From Bifidobacterium scaligerum (GTDB taxonomy: Bacteria > Actinomycetota > Actinomycetes > Actinomycetales > Bifidobacteriaceae): 64,000 nt of DNA. The position numbers and the translations under genes were made by a program. The notes under the pieces are model-generated. The model saw only the letters and a list, made by a program, of their open reading frames with translations, was not told the origin of the DNA and searched no databases. The stretch is taken from positions 124,001-188,000 of the forward strand of contig NZ_PGLQ01000001.1 in assembly GCF_002802865.1 (NCBI RefSeq), read 5' to 3'. Shown piece by piece: positions 63,210-64,000 of this stretch (its first letter is position 1; each line of letters opens with the position of its first letter).

Positions 63210-64000
63210 CTATTCCGACCTCACCTCAAATCCATGCTCACGGGCATACGAGGTGAGGTTTTCTTGTAATTGCAGCAGTTTGCTAGGTGACGCTCCGCCC
63301 GAAACTAATGCAGGAGCGATAATCGCACGAAAGTCCGTATCCACCTGTGTCATAAATGGAAGCGGGCGCCAATCACGTTGCGATGCATCGGGCTGGGGTG
63401 ATGCTGGCTGATCCAGTACTACGGCATACACATTCTGGCCAAAATATGAATCGACGTAGTTTCCGCCCGTCACGCCGTTGATGAATGTCGTCGCTGCGGA
63501 CATGCTGCCAGGCGTGCGCAATGCCACCGCATCGGGATGGGATTGGAACCAATGGGCAAAGGCCAAGGCCGGTGCCTGCTTGACGCGAGGGATCGCATTG
63601 CTGACGGCAATAAGCGAACCGCCGATCTGGCAGTCGCGCCATCCCAATCCGCCGAACACCGGTGCTGGCGCGATACGCCAATTACCTTGATCGTGCGGAT
63701 ATGTTGCTGCGATCATACGCCCCAGCCAATTCGCGTGCACGATGGTGGCGTATTCACCATTGCCAATTGCCGGTACATACGAGTAATTGCGGGCCAATGA
63801 CCAAGACTCTTGTCGGAGCACGCCGTTATTGATGCACTGTTGTATGAATTGCGCGGTGCGTTGCACACGTTCATCGCCAAAACGGAACGTGATGATATTA
63901 CGTTTTTCGTCCACGGACCATGGAGTGGCATCGTTCATATGGAAAAACATCCAATATGGCTGCGAGCGCGAAGTGTCCAATAATCCCATGGTCGCCGACG
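63210..64000 (-). CDS. LacI-SBP fusion paralogue, C-terminal part (5' end outside window)
   Basis: The last roughly 260 codons of a second gene of the kind at 55836-58091. It aligns with the end of that protein: MGLLDTSRSQPYWMFFH against MGVLDTTDVQHYLSFFR, FIQQCINNGVL against FIQQCIDDGVL, ANWLGRMIAATYPHDQGNWRIAPAPVFG against ANWLGKILSMSYPADQGLWKVTLPPAFA, and the ends GFEVRSE against GFEVK. The frame is open at the window edge, so the internal ATG at 63989 is not the start. Only solute-binding-domain sequence is inside the window; the LacI part is expected but not seen. It is convergent with trpD. Confidence 0.8.
   Translation of the reverse strand, partial: SATMGLLDTSRSQPYWMFFHMNDATPWSVDEKRNIITFRFGDERVQRTAQFIQQCINNGVLRQESWSLARNYSYVPAIGNGEYATIVHANWLGRMIAATYPHDQGNWRIAPAPVFGGLGWRDCQIGGSLIAVSNAIPRVKQAPALAFAHWFQSHPDAVALRTPGSMSAATTFINGVTGGNYVDSYFGQNVYAVVLDQPASPQPDASQRDWRPLPFMTQVDTDFRAIIAPALVSGGASPSKLLQLQENLTSYAREHGFEVRSE

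Overview
The window reads as chromosomal DNA of a Bifidobacterium, most likely of the B. longum/B. breve group (inferred; no search was run). The evidence is GC-rich coding sequence, actinobacterial gene orders (DUF3710-DUF3159-TRAM methyltransferase; ftsK-pgsA-cinA-clgR-DUF3046-recA-recX; hpf-secA), many genes that look leaderless, and a bifidobacterial sugar-utilisation locus with LacI regulators. I see no rRNA, tRNA, insertion sequence, prophage or CRISPR array.

Layout. 1-6.2 kb: end of a glycosyltransferase, typA followed by an array of tandem stem-loop modules, a small membrane protein, pheA-tyrA and a small SH3-like protein. 6.2-11.2 kb: a MacB/FtsX-type ABC exporter (minus strand) and a XerC-type recombinase. 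11.6-17.5 kb: an oligopeptide ABC transporter (binding lipoprotein, two permeases, fused double ATPase), closed by two large hairpins whose loops are reverse complements. 17.8-25 kb: exonuclease III, DUF3710/DUF3159/RNA methyltransferase cluster, a lipoprotein and a CtpE-like P-type ATPase. 25.2-38.8 kb: aconitase, an acetyltransferase, a DUF262-RAMA protein, a two-component system, a DUF5067-like protein, a Bax-inhibitor-1 protein, an EamA exporter, a small alarmone synthetase and a flavin monooxygenase. 38.9-50.4 kb: miaB-miaA, a Fic protein with a degenerate motif, ftsK-pgsA-cinA-clgR-DUF3046-recA-recX and the RNase P RNA gene rnpB. 50.4-55.7 kb: a winged-helix regulator with a membrane protein under a 28-bp palindromic operator, then hpf and secA. 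55.8-64 kb: a GH115-like glucuronidase and a GPH symporter, divergent from an unusual LacI/solute-binding-protein fusion; then trpD; then the end of a second copy of that fusion running off the window.

How it works together. The oligopeptide transporter feeds amino-acid supply, with pheA, tyrA, trpD and acn covering biosynthesis. clgR, recA/recX (under a LexA box), hpf, the alarmone synthetase and the two-component system form a stress-response set. The last 8 kb look like a self-contained pathway for a glucuronosyl-oligosaccharide: import by symporter, intracellular hydrolysis, and control by a one-component regulator with two ligand-binding modules. The most notable items are the LacI-SBP fusion and its second copy, the mirrored hairpins at 17.56-17.77 kb, the duplicated typA tail modules at 2.83-3.15 kb, and the DUF262-RAMA protein.
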